Source: Bryobacterales bacterium (lineage in GTDB: Bacteria > Acidobacteriota > Terriglobia > Bryobacterales > Bryobacteraceae). Taken from it: 64,000 nucleotides of DNA. The first letter of the stretch is position 1. Each line of letters opens with the position of its first letter. Of the stretch, positions 24,976 through 33,206 are shown in pieces. Made by a program: the position numbers and the translations under genes. The stretch lies in NCBI GenBank assembly GCA_003166865.1, contig PMUP01000064.1, positions 36,765-100,764 on the forward strand. Reading direction: 5' to 3'. The notes below the pieces were generated by a model. The model saw only the letters and a list, made by a program, of their open reading frames with translations, was not told where the DNA came from and searched no databases.

Positions 24976-26343
24976 GTGAGCGGATACGCGACCACTGTCG
25001 GCAATGTCGTCTATCGATTTGACGATCTGAAGACGCTGCTCGCGAAAGCTACTCCGGCTCGCTCGGGCGACGACTTGGCGGGGCTTTCGGCTGCGAGCGC
25101 CGAGGAGCGCGTGGCGGCCCAGATGGCCCTGAGCGATCTCCCTCTTAAGACCTTCCTCAGCGATCAGGTTATCCCCTATGAATCGGACGAAATCACGCGG
25201 CTGATCGTTGACGGGCACGACTCGGCCGCATTCGCGCCCGTGGCGCATCTTACGGTTGGCGAGTTCCGCGACTGGCTGCTCGGTGAACAAGCTGCTGGCG
25301 AGGTTCTGGCTGCGCTAGCGCCGGGCCTGACGCCCGAAATGGCCGCGGCGGTATCGAAGATCATGCGTTTGCAGGATTTGGTGACGGTGGCCGCCAGGAT
25401 TCGCGTGGTCACGGGCTTCCGGAATACACTTGGCCTGCGGGGTCGGCTCTCGACACGCTTGCAGCCCAATCATCCCACCGACGATCCCAAGGGAATTGCC
25501 GCGAGCATCGTTGATGGCTTGTCGTACGGCAGCGGCGACGCTGTGATCGGTGTCAACCCGGTATCGGACAACTTGGAGAGCGTCGAAACGCTGCTGCGCT
25601 TGCTGGATCTGGTACGCGAGTCGTATCGCATTCCCACACAAAGCTGCGTGCTCGCGCACGTTACTACAACAATGGATGCGATGCGGCGAGGAGCGCCCGT
25701 CGATCTGGTGTTTCAATCCATCGCCGGGACCGAAGCAGCGAATGCGTCGTTCGGCGTGAACATTTCGATGCTCCGGGAAGCGCGCGATCAGGCGCTGGAG
25801 CTGCGGCGGGACACGGTGGGCAGCCACAATGTGATGTACTTCGAGACCGGCCAGGGCAGCGCGCTATCGGCGAACGCCCACCACGGCGTGGATCAGCAAA
25901 CGTGCGAAGCGCGCGCCTACGGCCTGGCGAGGCATTTTCAGCCGCTGTTGGTGAACACGGTGGTCGGCTTTATCGGCCCCGAGTATCTGTACGACGGCAA
26001 GCAGATCCTGCGCGCGGGCTTAGAGGACCATTTCTGCGGCAAGCTGCTGGGGCTTCCGATGGGCTGCGACATCTGCTACACGAATCACGCCGAAGCCGAT
26101 CAGGATGACATGGACGCTCTGCTAACCATGCTGGGCGCGGCTGGCGTCAACTACATCATGGGCTTGCCGGGCGCCGACGACGTGATGCTCAACTATCAGA
26201 GCACCTCATTTCACGATGCTCTGTATCTGCGCGGCGTGTTCGGCCTGCGGCCCGCGCCCGAGTTCGAGGCCTGGTTCGAGCAAGTGCGGCCGGAGCTGCC
26301 CCGGATGGCGGGTTTGTTGCTGGAAGCGGGGGGAGACCTCTAG
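24976..26343 (+). CDS. eutB: ethanolamine ammonia-lyase large subunit
   Basis: The catalytic TIM-barrel subunit of the adenosylcobalamin-dependent enzyme that splits ethanolamine into acetaldehyde and ammonia. The 455-residue length is standard. Family segments seen: LRGRLSTRLQPNHPTDDPKG, DGLSYGSGDAVIGVNPVSDN, YFETGQGSALSANAHHGVDQ and GCDICYTNHAEADQDDMD. It starts at a GTG (24976). No microcompartment genes, eutA reactivase or regulator are nearby, so this is the minimal eutBC type used for nitrogen or carbon recovery. The partner eutC is separated by a 448-bp stretch with a decayed toxin-antitoxin pair on the other strand. Confidence 0.96.
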   Translation: MSGYATTVGNVVYRFDDLKTLLAKATPARSGDDLAGLSAASAEERVAAQMALSDLPLKTFLSDQVIPYESDEITRLIVDGHDSAAFAPVAHLTVGEFRDWLLGEQAAGEVLAALAPGLTPEMAAAVSKIMRLQDLVTVAARIRVVTGFRNTLGLRGRLSTRLQPNHPTDDPKGIAASIVDGLSYGSGDAVIGVNPVSDNLESVETLLRLLDLVRESYRIPTQSCVLAHVTTTMDAMRRGAPVDLVFQSIAGTEAANASFGVNISMLREARDQALELRRDTVGSHNVMYFETGQGSALSANAHHGVDQQTCEARAYGLARHFQPLLVNTVVGFIGPEYLYDGKQILRAGLEDHFCGKLLGLPMGCDICYTNHAEADQDDMDALLTMLGAAGVNYIMGLPGADDVMLNYQSTSFHDALYLRGVFGLRPAPEFEAWFEQVRPELPRMAGLLLEAGGDL

Positions 26344-26384
26344 TCGCGGGAAGGAAGGCTCGCCCCCGGTTCCGACTGCGGGAA

Positions 26385-26543
26385 CTACGGATGCCGCTTC
26401 CGTAACCGAAACGTCCGTCTGCGGAGAACGGTATCGCCGTCGATTCCGGGCTCGAGTTCGGCGATAAACAGGACATCGTGACCATCCGAGCGGAGCCGGT
26501 CAACAATTTGTTGATCGACGTTTTCGTCCGCGACGATTTGCAC
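26385..26543 (-). pseudogene. remnant of a DUF5615 (PIN-like) toxin gene
   Basis: From a GTG at 26543 the frame reads VQIVADENVDQQIVDRLRSD, then GHDVLFIAELEPGIDGDTVL, an excellent match to the N-terminal half of DUF5615 PIN-like toxins. After that the sequence becomes RRRTFRLRKRHP and stops, so about half of the expected 110 or so residues are missing. It directly follows the antitoxin remnant in the expected order. Confidence 0.7.
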
Positions 26544-26711
26544 CGCGCGGTTTTCTCTGCTGGGTAGACGACATCGGCCCTCAGAGCCTCGGCGGCGAAG
26601 GAGATCGCGGCCCGAATACCTGCGACTGTCAACCGTGGGTGCTCGGACAAAATCTGCTCCAGCAACGGTCGGCTTTCCCATCATGATCTTGGGGTCGGAA
26701 CTGATTAGGCT
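26544..26711 (-). pseudogene. remnant of a DUF433 antitoxin gene
   Basis: Reading from 26711, one frame gives SSDPKIMMGKPTVAGAD, the conserved DUF433 N-terminus, without a start codon. An overlapping frame a few bases on gives EQILSEHPRLTVAGIRAAIS and AAEALRADVVYP, the DUF433 C-terminal half. The middle (about 25 residues) is deleted and the two ends are out of frame. There is no stop before the toxin start. The cassette is dead. Confidence 0.65.
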
Positions 26712-26791
26712 TCAGGCACTCGAAATTTTGACCTATCGTTTAGTTTACGACTTGGGCTTGGACGTGGCTGATCTAGATCTATGCTAAAAGC

Positions 26792-27544
26792 GTGAGACGG
26801 CTCGGCGACTACACGATGGCTCGCGTGGATCTGGGCCGCGCCGGGCACAGCCTTCCCACGCGCGCATTGCTCGAATTTCAGCTTGCGCATGCCAGGGCGC
26901 GCGATGCGGTCCATTTGCCGCTGGCGGTCAATTCGCTGGTGCTCGAGCTGAAGCAAAAGAACATCACTTCGATTCCGCTCACTAGTGCGGCGCGCGATCG
27001 CGATGAGTATCTGCGCCGGCCGGATCTTGGGCGATCACTGAGCGCGGAATCGCGCGGACGAGTGGTTGGGCTGCGCTCAGAGTTCGATGCCGCATTCGTG
27101 ATCGCGGATGGGCTTTCAGCGCTAGCCGTGCATCGCCATGCCGTGCTGCTACTAGAGCTTCTACTACGGGATCTCGATTGGCGCATCGCTCCGGTCGCGA
27201 TCGTCGAACAGGGCCGAGTCGCGATTGGCGACGAAATCGGCGAGGTGCTTGGAGCGCGGTTAGTGGTCGTGCTGATCGGCGAACGCCCCGGCCTCAGTTC
27301 ACCCGACAGCCTGGGCGCGTACCTCACCTGGCAGCCTCGGCCCGGCCTGACTGACGCGGAGCGCAATTGCATCTCCAACATTCGGGCGGAGGGTTTGAGC
27401 TACGCGGTTGCTACGCACAAGCTGCTGTTCCTGATGAACGAATCACGCAGATTGAAATTGTCCGGGGTCCGGTTGAAAGAAGATGCCGCGCCAAGACTAG
27501 GCGGCGATTCGGTGACTCACTCCAAGCTCTTCGGCGATCGCTAA
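26792..27544 (+). CDS. eutC: ethanolamine ammonia-lyase small subunit
   Basis: The small subunit that, with EutB, binds adenosylcobalamin. The 250-residue product has the N-terminal [32 protein letters not shown], the cobalamin-side [16 protein letters not shown] and [17 protein letters not shown], all typical of EutC. The start is a GTG (26792); no in-frame ATG precedes it. The C-terminus runs past the usual end (LSGVRLKE) by about 20 residues that lie antisense to vapC, giving a 48-nt tail-to-tail overlap. Probably still functional. Confidence 0.93.
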   Translation: MRRLGDYTMARVDLGRAGHSLPTRALLEFQLAHARARDAVHLPLAVNSLVLELKQKNITSIPLTSAARDRDEYLRRPDLGRSLSAESRGRVVGLRSEFDAAFVIADGLSALAVHRHAVLLLELLLRDLDWRIAPVAIVEQGRVAIGDEIGEVLGARLVVVLIGERPGLSSPDSLGAYLTWQPRPGLTDAERNCISNIRAEGLSYAVATHKLLFLMNESRRLKLSGVRLKEDAAPRLGGDSVTHSKLFGDR

Positions 27545-27874
27545 TAAACGCGGGTCAACCGTCCACAATTCCAATCCATCTACGATGGCCGAAGCCAGTA
27601 GATGAACGTCGATCCAACCCGCGCCTCGCCCATGCAGATGCCGGCGTTCAACGAACGTAACAACCTCCGCGTGGGGAACGGTCGCGGCTTCAACCATCAG
27701 TTTGTACTCAGCAAGCAGCTTCTTGCGGCCGCCCCGGTCCCCGATAAGCAGTTCACCGTAGATCAGATCGTGTCCGGCGACTTCATCGAGACCAATCAGC
27801 CGACCCAACTCCTCCACGAACGGCGAGCGGTTCGAGAGGGCCCGAATCCATACCGAGGTGTCCACCAAGACCAT
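27497..27874 (-). CDS. vapC: VapC-type PIN-domain toxin
   Basis: A 125-residue PIN-domain ribonuclease. The four acidic metal ligands are all present: Asp5 (VLVDTSVWI), Glu41 (LIYGELLIG), Asp89 ([11 protein letters not shown]) and Asp107 (LWTVDPRL). VapC toxins cut tRNA or rRNA and are held inactive by VapB. Its ATG overlaps the vapB stop by one base (TAATG). The 3' end runs 48 nt into the end of eutC on the other strand. Confidence 0.93.
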   Translation of the reverse strand: MVLVDTSVWIRALSNRSPFVEELGRLIGLDEVAGHDLIYGELLIGDRGGRKKLLAEYKLMVEAATVPHAEVVTFVERRHLHGRGAGWIDVHLLASAIVDGLELWTVDPRLLAIAEELGVSHRIAA

Positions 27875-28089
27875 TACGCAACTTGGTGCTTTACCGCCGG
27901 CTTTTCTCGCCGCCTAGGCACATCTTGAGCGTCCGGCTCTGTTCCGAGAAGCGCGCGGAGGCGCTGATAAGCCGCGTGCCGGACGAGCGATTCCAAGCCC
28001 AACCGTACCGTTTCGGTGTCTGTCGTGGCGCCGCAAGCGGCCTTGGCCTGGTCGAAGAGCTGGTCGTCGATGTTTAGCGTCTTTTTCAT
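27874..28089 (-). CDS. vapB: VapB-type antitoxin
   Basis: A 71-residue antitoxin starting MKKTLNIDDQLFDQAKAACG, a ribbon-helix-helix DNA-binding N-terminus of the VapB type, with DTETVRLGLESLVRHAAYQR following. The C-terminal tail (basic and Pro-rich) would wrap VapC. ATG at 28089 fits both length and the family start; an upstream in-frame extension lies in the promoter. It is first of the pair, as usual, and should repress its own promoter with VapC. Confidence 0.9.
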   Translation of the reverse strand: MKKTLNIDDQLFDQAKAACGATTDTETVRLGLESLVRHAAYQRLRALLGTEPDAQDVPRRREKPAVKHQVA

Positions 28090-28096
28090 ATGTACG

Positions 28097-28125
28097 ATTA
28101 TGCCATACAAGTATGGCAAAAGCAA
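28097..28125 (-). promoter_or_regulatory. vapBC promoter with palindromic operator
   Basis: On the minus strand TTGCTT (28120-28125) and CATAAT (28097-28102) are 17 bp apart, a good sigma-70 pair 7-8 nt ahead of the vapB start. The spacer is filled by a perfect palindrome TGCCATAC-TT-GTATGGCA (28101-28118). A VapBC complex bound there would block RNA polymerase; this is inferred from the family's known autorepression. Confidence 0.7.
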
Positions 28126-28128
28126 TGG

Positions 28129-28647
28129 CTAGGGGAGCGTCGATCCCAAGGCATGTCCCGACCCGCGAAGGTGCTGATAATAAGCCAGATCCTCGCTTGT
28201 CAGCATCTTCGTCAGAAGAATGATCTGCCCGGTATGTTGCGAGAAGTGCTCGACAACGTGCGCGATGGCTTCCAGCACCGTTACGTCGTAGCCCTGCGGC
28301 GTGATGCGTTTGGTGAGCTGGGCGGCCGGTACTCCGCGAATGATACCCGCGGCCTCAGCGATCCGCGTCTTCAAAAGCTCGGCTAGTTCCGCCGGCGCCA
28401 TGCCGCCGCGCGCGTCAAACTCGGTGTCGCGCTGGCGATTGTCGGGAAGTCCGGCCACTCCGCTCCCAATCCACTGGCGCACGTTGCCGGAGAGATGCAG
28501 CACGAGATTGCCGACCGCGTTTTCGTTGTCGGAATTGCGCGTCCAGATCTGCTCAGGCGTTAGCCGTCCGATGCAATCCTGGATGTGGCCATGCAACTGT
28601 TCCAGCTTGTCAGCCGAGAATTTGATGAAGATCTCTTCCGCCGTCAC
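28129..28647 (-). CDS. DinB-like (DUF1572-type) protein
   Basis: About 172 residues from a GTG at 28647, which follows AAGGAG by 10 nt. The four-helix DinB/YfiT fold is suggested by KFSADKLEQLHGHIQDCIGR, NLVLHLSGNVRQWI and AIAHVVEHFSQHTGQIILL, containing the three metal-type His positions (HLSGN, HVVEHFSQH). Family members include metal-dependent thiol-transfer enzymes; the substrate is unknown. The gene follows the E2 gene on the same strand by 14 nt, so it is probably the tail of the lpdA-lipB-E2 transcript. Confidence 0.78.
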   Translation of the reverse strand: MTAEEIFIKFSADKLEQLHGHIQDCIGRLTPEQIWTRNSDNENAVGNLVLHLSGNVRQWIGSGVAGLPDNRQRDTEFDARGGMAPAELAELLKTRIAEAAGIIRGVPAAQLTKRITPQGYDVTVLEAIAHVVEHFSQHTGQIILLTKMLTSEDLAYYQHLRGSGHALGSTLP

Positions 28648-28661
28648 AAGACCTCTGCTCC

Positions 28662-30071
28662 TTACAGCACTTCTTCGGACCAATTCTCGAGAATCGACTT
28701 GACCTTGCCGGTGAATTGATCGGCCAGCGCGCCGTCGATCAACCGGTGATCGAACGTGAGCGCGAGATAGGCCACAGACCGGATTGCGATTGCGTCATCC
28801 ACCACGACGGGAGTTTTCTCCACCGCCCCGACGCCCAGAATAGCCACCTGCGGTTGGTTGATGACGGGCGTCGCGAAAACGCTTCCGAAGCTGCCGAAGT
28901 TGGTGATGGAAAACGTGCCGCCTTGCACCTCGTCCGGCTTGAGCTGGCGCGACCGAGCGCGCGTGGAGAGGTCCACGATGGAACGCTGGAGTCCGACGAC
29001 ATTCTTTTCGTCGGCGCTGCGAATCACAGGCACAATCAGGCCGTTTTCAAGCGCCACGGCAATCCCCAGATTAATTTCGTTGTGATAAATGATGTTGCTG
29101 CCTTCGATGGAAGCGTTCACGATGGGGTAGTGGCGAATCGCTTCCGCGGCCGCCTTGGCCACGAACGGCAGGAAGGTGAGCGAGTAGCCGTAACGCGCTT
29201 GGAATTCCGCCTTGTTCCGCTCGCGCATCTTGGCGATCTTGGTCATGTCGGTCTTATGGACCGTGGTGACGTGCGCCGAAATGCGCTTGCTCATCACCAT
29301 GTGCTCGGCGATGCGCTGGCGCATCACGCTCATCGGTTCCACACGGGCGCGCGGAGCTTCGGCGCGCGGCATGATCGCGGGAGACTGAGCCGTCGGAGCC
29401 GAGGGAGTGTAGACGGTCGGGGTGGAGGGGGCGGTGGTGGCGACTGCGGTCGGTGATGGCGCACTCGCTTGAGCCATGGTCCGCGCACCTTGCGCCGACA
29501 TATACGCTTCCAGATCCTGCTTGGTGATGCGTCCGCCGCCGCCGGTACCCTTCACCTGGCGGAGATCGATGCCATACTCACGGGCCATCTTGCGCACCAG
29601 CGGCGAGAGCGGGCCCGCGGGCGATTCAGCTTCTATCGCAGGCGCCGGTTCTTCCACGGGGATCGGATACGGACCAGCGGAGTGTGCCACAGGTTCCGGC
29701 AGAGGCTCTGGAGTTGGTGCAGGCGCCTTCGCGGCAGCTGGCGCTGCTGCCGCTGGTTTCGGTGCGGGCTGTGCTGGAGAAGCTGCGGCCGCCGCCTTTG
29801 CGGCTGCGGGTGCTGGAGCGGATGCTCCGTTGCCCGCGCCCTCTTCAATCCGGCCAACCACGGTGCTGATGGCGACCGTCTTGCCTTCCTCCACCAGCAC
29901 TTCCTTCAACACGCCGGCGGTCGGCGACGGGATCTCGGTATCCACTTTGTCGGTGGAAATCTCAAAGAGAGGCTCATCGCGATCCACGTGGTCCCCGGGC
30001 TTCTTCAGCCATTTCGTCAGGGTGCCCTCCACGATACTTTCGCCCATCTGAGGCATTACTACGTCAGTCAT
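28662..30071 (-). CDS. dihydrolipoyl acyltransferase (E2) of a 2-oxoacid dehydrogenase complex
   Basis: A 469-residue E2. An N-terminal lipoyl domain (2-76, lipoylated Lys42 in EISTDKVDTE) is joined by an Ala/Pro linker to a peripheral subunit-binding domain (about 155-190, SPLVRKMAREYGIDLRQVKG) and a catalytic acyltransferase domain with His442 and Asp446 in DHRLIDG. The MPQMGESIVEGT start favours the SucB/BCKDH-like type over PdhC. It is coupled to lipB by an ATGA overlap and follows lpdA. No E1 gene is adjacent, so E1 is encoded elsewhere. Confidence 0.9.
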   Translation of the reverse strand: MTDVVMPQMGESIVEGTLTKWLKKPGDHVDRDEPLFEISTDKVDTEIPSPTAGVLKEVLVEEGKTVAISTVVGRIEEGAGNGASAPAPAAAKAAAAASPAQPAPKPAAAAPAAAKAPAPTPEPLPEPVAHSAGPYPIPVEEPAPAIEAESPAGPLSPLVRKMAREYGIDLRQVKGTGGGGRITKQDLEAYMSAQGARTMAQASAPSPTAVATTAPSTPTVYTPSAPTAQSPAIMPRAEAPRARVEPMSVMRQRIAEHMVMSKRISAHVTTVHKTDMTKIAKMRERNKAEFQARYGYSLTFLPFVAKAAAEAIRHYPIVNASIEGSNIIYHNEINLGIAVALENGLIVPVIRSADEKNVVGLQRSIVDLSTRARSRQLKPDEVQGGTFSITNFGSFGSVFATPVINQPQVAILGVGAVEKTPVVVDDAIAIRSVAYLALTFDHRLIDGALADQFTGKVKSILENWSEEVL

Positions 30072-30745
30072 GAATATGTCTCCGTATATGAAAGGCCCGC
30101 TCCCTCACGGTCGCGGCTCGCTTGCCTGTCGAACTGGCGTGCAAAGCTTGTCGACAACGCAGCCAGCACCTGGGCGCGGCTGGCGCCCGATCCCAGTTCC
30201 TGCATCGAAGTGACCGGCTTCGTTAGCCCACAAGGAACGATGTACTGAAAGTAGCGTAAATCGGTTGTATGATTCAACGCAAAACCATGCGAGGTCACCC
30301 AGCGGCTGATGTGAATCCCAATTGAGGCCACCTTCTTGCCATCCACCCACACGCCGGTGCAGCCCGGGACGCGTCCGGCGATAATCTCAAATTGCGCGAG
30401 CGCATCAATGATGACTTGTTCGATTGCGCGGACATACGCGCCTACGTCGCGCTTCCATTCTCGCAGATCCAGAATGGGATAGCCGACAATCTGGCCGGGG
30501 CCGTGATAGGTGATGTCGCCGCCCCGGTCGGTAGCGTGATAGTCGATCCCCGCGCTGCGCAGCGCGGCTTCTCCGGCTAAAAGGTTTTCGGCGCGGCCAT
30601 TGCGGCCCTGCGTGATGACGTGCGGATGCTCGACGAATAATAGCTGATCGGGAATGCAGCCCTGTTTGCGCTGTTCGACCAGATCTTTCTGGATAGCCAG
30701 CGCGTCGCCGTAGGGCATTCGGCCCAGGTTGCGAATCTCAAGCAT
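30068..30745 (-). CDS. lipB: octanoyltransferase LipB
   Basis: Transfers octanoyl groups from acyl carrier protein to lipoyl domains, the first step of lipoate synthesis. In the 225-residue product the catalytic pair is present: Lys138 in DGKKVASIGI and Cys172 in YIVPCGLTK; TYHGPGQIVGYPILDLR is the substrate loop. It lies between lpdA (8-nt overlap) and the E2 gene (4-nt overlap), so the enzyme that modifies E2 is made with it. lipA is not in this window. Confidence 0.95.
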   Translation of the reverse strand: MLEIRNLGRMPYGDALAIQKDLVEQRKQGCIPDQLLFVEHPHVITQGRNGRAENLLAGEAALRSAGIDYHATDRGGDITYHGPGQIVGYPILDLREWKRDVGAYVRAIEQVIIDALAQFEIIAGRVPGCTGVWVDGKKVASIGIHISRWVTSHGFALNHTTDLRYFQYIVPCGLTKPVTSMQELGSGASRAQVLAALSTSFARQFDRQASRDREGAGLSYTETYS

Positions 30746-32147
30746 TGATGGTGAGCCCGTAGACGTTGTTGAACGCCTCGCCCAGCGCTTCGTAGAGTGT
30801 CGGATGCGCGTGAATCGTGCTCATCAACGTCTCCACGGTGGCTTCGGCTTCCATCGCCAGCACGGCTTCCGATACCAATTCGTAAGCTTCGGGCCCAATA
30901 ATGTGGACACCCAGGATCTCGCCGTACTTCTCCTCGGCCACCACTTTGACGAAGCCGTCGTGACTTCCGAGAATGGTCGCCTTACTATTGGCGGCGAACG
31001 GAAACTTCCCGATCTTGACCGCGAAACCTTCCGCTCGCGCTTGCGCTTCCGTGAGGCCAACGCTGCCGATGCCCGGCTCCGTGTAGGTACATCCCGGGAT
31101 GCGATTACGATTGATCGGCTTGGCTGGCTTGCCAGCCATGTGCGCCACGGCCACCATGCCTTCCATGGTCGCGACGTGCGCCAATTGCGGCGTTCCCGCG
31201 ACGACGTCGCCAATCGCATAAACGCCCGGCTCGCCGGTGAGCTGGTGCTCGTCGACCTTAATGAAGCCGCGGTCGAGCGCGACCTTCAGCTTGTCCAGGC
31301 CGATGCTCTCGGTGTTCGGCTTGCGGCCCACGGCCACCAGCAACGTTTCAGCTTCCATGTCTTCGCGTTTTCCGTTGGCGAGCGCGGCACACAACCTCAC
31401 GCCGTTCTCGGTGCGAGTGATGTTCTCGGCCTTGGCGCCGGTCTCGCAGCGGATGCCAGTTTTCTTGAAATAGCGTTCCAGTTCCTTGGAAATCTCTTCG
31501 TCTTCCACTGGCACCAATCGCGGCAGCATCTCGAGCACCGTGACCTTGGTCCCGAACCGATTGAAAATCGACGCGAACTCCACGCCCACGGCACCGGCGC
31601 CGATGATCAGCATGGTCTTGGGGATGACGGGGAGATCCAGGATTTCGATGTTGGTCAGGATCGCTTTCGCGTCGGGCTCCAGGCCGGGAAGCATGCGCGC
31701 TTCCGAACCAGTGGCGATAATGACGTTCTTGGTCTCGAGTGTTTGGACGCCCGTCTCCGCCTTCACCTCCACATGGATAGGGCCGTTGCCGGAGCGCGCC
31801 AGGATGGTCCCGTAACCTTTCACCCAGTCGATTTTGTTCTTCTTCATCAGGAACTCGACGCCCTTAGCGTGCTTCGAGACAATCTTGTTCTTGCGATCGA
31901 GAACCTTGGCATAATCGAGTCGCGGGTTCTCGCATTGGATACCCTCGTCGGAAGGGTTGATGAAGTGCTCCCACAGGTCGGCGGTATGGAGCAGCGCTTT
32001 GGTCGGGATGCAACCTACGTGTAAGCAAGTTCCGCCCAGCTTGGGATCTTTTTCGATAATGGCGGTCTTCAAGCCGTACTGGCCGGCGCGCACAGCGGCG
32101 GAGTAGCCACCCGGGCCGCTCCCAATCACAATCAGGTCATAGGTCAT
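30738..32147 (-). CDS. lpdA: dihydrolipoyl dehydrogenase (E3)
   Basis: FAD/NAD-dependent E3 that reoxidises dihydrolipoyl groups. The 469-residue product has the FAD-binding IGSGPGGYSAAVRAGQYG, the redox disulfide Cys41/Cys46 in GGTCLHVGCIPTK, the NAD-binding IIGAGAVGVEFASIF and the C-terminal dimer-interface HAHPTLYEALGEA. It is first in the lpdA-lipB-E2-dinB set. It is the only E3 gene in the window and could also serve the E1-E2 encoded at 39341-45414. Confidence 0.96.
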   Translation of the reverse strand: MTYDLIVIGSGPGGYSAAVRAGQYGLKTAIIEKDPKLGGTCLHVGCIPTKALLHTADLWEHFINPSDEGIQCENPRLDYAKVLDRKNKIVSKHAKGVEFLMKKNKIDWVKGYGTILARSGNGPIHVEVKAETGVQTLETKNVIIATGSEARMLPGLEPDAKAILTNIEILDLPVIPKTMLIIGAGAVGVEFASIFNRFGTKVTVLEMLPRLVPVEDEEISKELERYFKKTGIRCETGAKAENITRTENGVRLCAALANGKREDMEAETLLVAVGRKPNTESIGLDKLKVALDRGFIKVDEHQLTGEPGVYAIGDVVAGTPQLAHVATMEGMVAVAHMAGKPAKPINRNRIPGCTYTEPGIGSVGLTEAQARAEGFAVKIGKFPFAANSKATILGSHDGFVKVVAEEKYGEILGVHIIGPEAYELVSEAVLAMEAEATVETLMSTIHAHPTLYEALGEAFNNVYGLTINA

Positions 32148-32171
32148 TTTTTTTCAGGATAACATTCGATT

Positions 32172-33122
32172 TCACTTGCCCTTGCCAGCGCGCCAGCGGC
32201 GGGCGAGTGCGGGAATAATGGCGCCGCCGATATTGGCGAGGTTGGCGTCGGGCAATGGCGGGCGTTCGGCGCGGGGATTGACGGATCGGATCAATGCGCC
32301 CATGAGCCGCGCCAGCGCATGCAGCTTCTCACCCAGTGAATAGCGCAGCTTGCGGCCGTTGGCGCGAACCACCAACACCGTGACATCGTCTTCCGACAGA
32401 TTTTCGGGATAACGAGTCTCGATTTCACCGAGCAGTGTTTCGATAAGCTTGTCCGGCTCGAAGTCGCCGAGCACGCGCATGATGCGCAGTATCCCTTCTT
32501 CGCCGAGCATCTCACCATCGGCATCGCGCGATTCGATGAGAGCATCGGTGTAGCTGAGCAGGCAGTCGCCGGATTCCAATTCGACGTCAAATTGTTCGTA
32601 CTCGGCGGCCTCAAAAAGTCCCAGCGGGATGTTGCTGGGTGTGGCGCGACGCGTGGCTGTATTGTTTCCAAGAAAATCCCACCGGCGTTGCGCGGCGCGA
32701 TACAGAAGCGGCCGCGGGTGACCTGCGTTGCAGACGGTGAGGCGGCGGCTGGGCTCGAAAAACGTCGTCACAATCGCGGTGGCGAATGCGCCGGTGCGTG
32801 GCAGAATCGAGAACTGCTGATTGAGCAAGCGCACGAACTCGGTTTGATCCAGGCGGTTGACGAAGCGGCGCATCAACGTGCGCAAATCGGCGGCTGTATT
32901 GGCTACCGCGTTTCCATGCCCCGCGACGTCGGCCAACAACAAGCGGCTAATGCGGCCGGTGGCGCAACTGGACGCGTAGTAAACGTCGCCCCCGGCGTGC
33001 GCTTTCCCATAGGGCTTGCTGTAGACCCAGGTGTCCAACCCGCCGAATTCAACGGCCTGTGCGGTGAACTGGCTGCCGCCCCACACTTCCATGCATTGCA
33101 TGCGCTGTGGCTGGTCGCTCAT
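32172..33122 (-). CDS. PP2C-like SpoIIE/RsbU-type serine phosphatase
   Basis: A 316-residue protein from the ATG at 33122 (MSDQPQRMQCMEVW). It has the SpoIIE phosphatase motifs GGDVYYASS, LLLADVAGHGNAVANTAADL, TVCNAGHPRPLLYR and LLSYTDALIESRDADGE, with metal-binding Asp residues. There is no sensor domain ahead of the catalytic core. Such phosphatases dephosphorylate STAS anti-sigma antagonists in partner-switching pathways; a STAS gene occurs at 49906-50265 but is not adjacent. It lies 24 nt upstream of lpdA on the same strand. Confidence 0.85.
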   Translation of the reverse strand: MSDQPQRMQCMEVWGGSQFTAQAVEFGGLDTWVYSKPYGKAHAGGDVYYASSCATGRISRLLLADVAGHGNAVANTAADLRTLMRRFVNRLDQTEFVRLLNQQFSILPRTGAFATAIVTTFFEPSRRLTVCNAGHPRPLLYRAAQRRWDFLGNNTATRRATPSNIPLGLFEAAEYEQFDVELESGDCLLSYTDALIESRDADGEMLGEEGILRIMRVLGDFEPDKLIETLLGEIETRYPENLSEDDVTVLVVRANGRKLRYSLGEKLHALARLMGALIRSVNPRAERPPLPDANLANIGGAIIPALARRWRAGKGK

Positions 33123-33206
33123 GTTCGATATATCTATTGTAGGTACGAAGCGGCCTCGCGTTTGATTCTGGGACGGCCAGCCCATTTTTGACATATAATC
33201 GGCCCG

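Noticed and set aside
30068..30745. LipB lacking its catalytic Cys
   Set aside because: At first the segment RWVTSHG seemed to lack it, but the catalytic Cys of the family lies in the PCG motif, which is present (Cys172).
30729..32024. 431-codon open frame on the plus strand across lpdA
   Set aside because: Antisense shadow of lpdA, His/Arg/Leu-rich with no motif.
33188..33199. TTGACA and TATAAT ahead of the gene at 33207 as a promoter pair
   Set aside because: The two hexamers are adjacent rather than about 17 bp apart, so they cannot be one promoter; only the TATAAT might be a -10.
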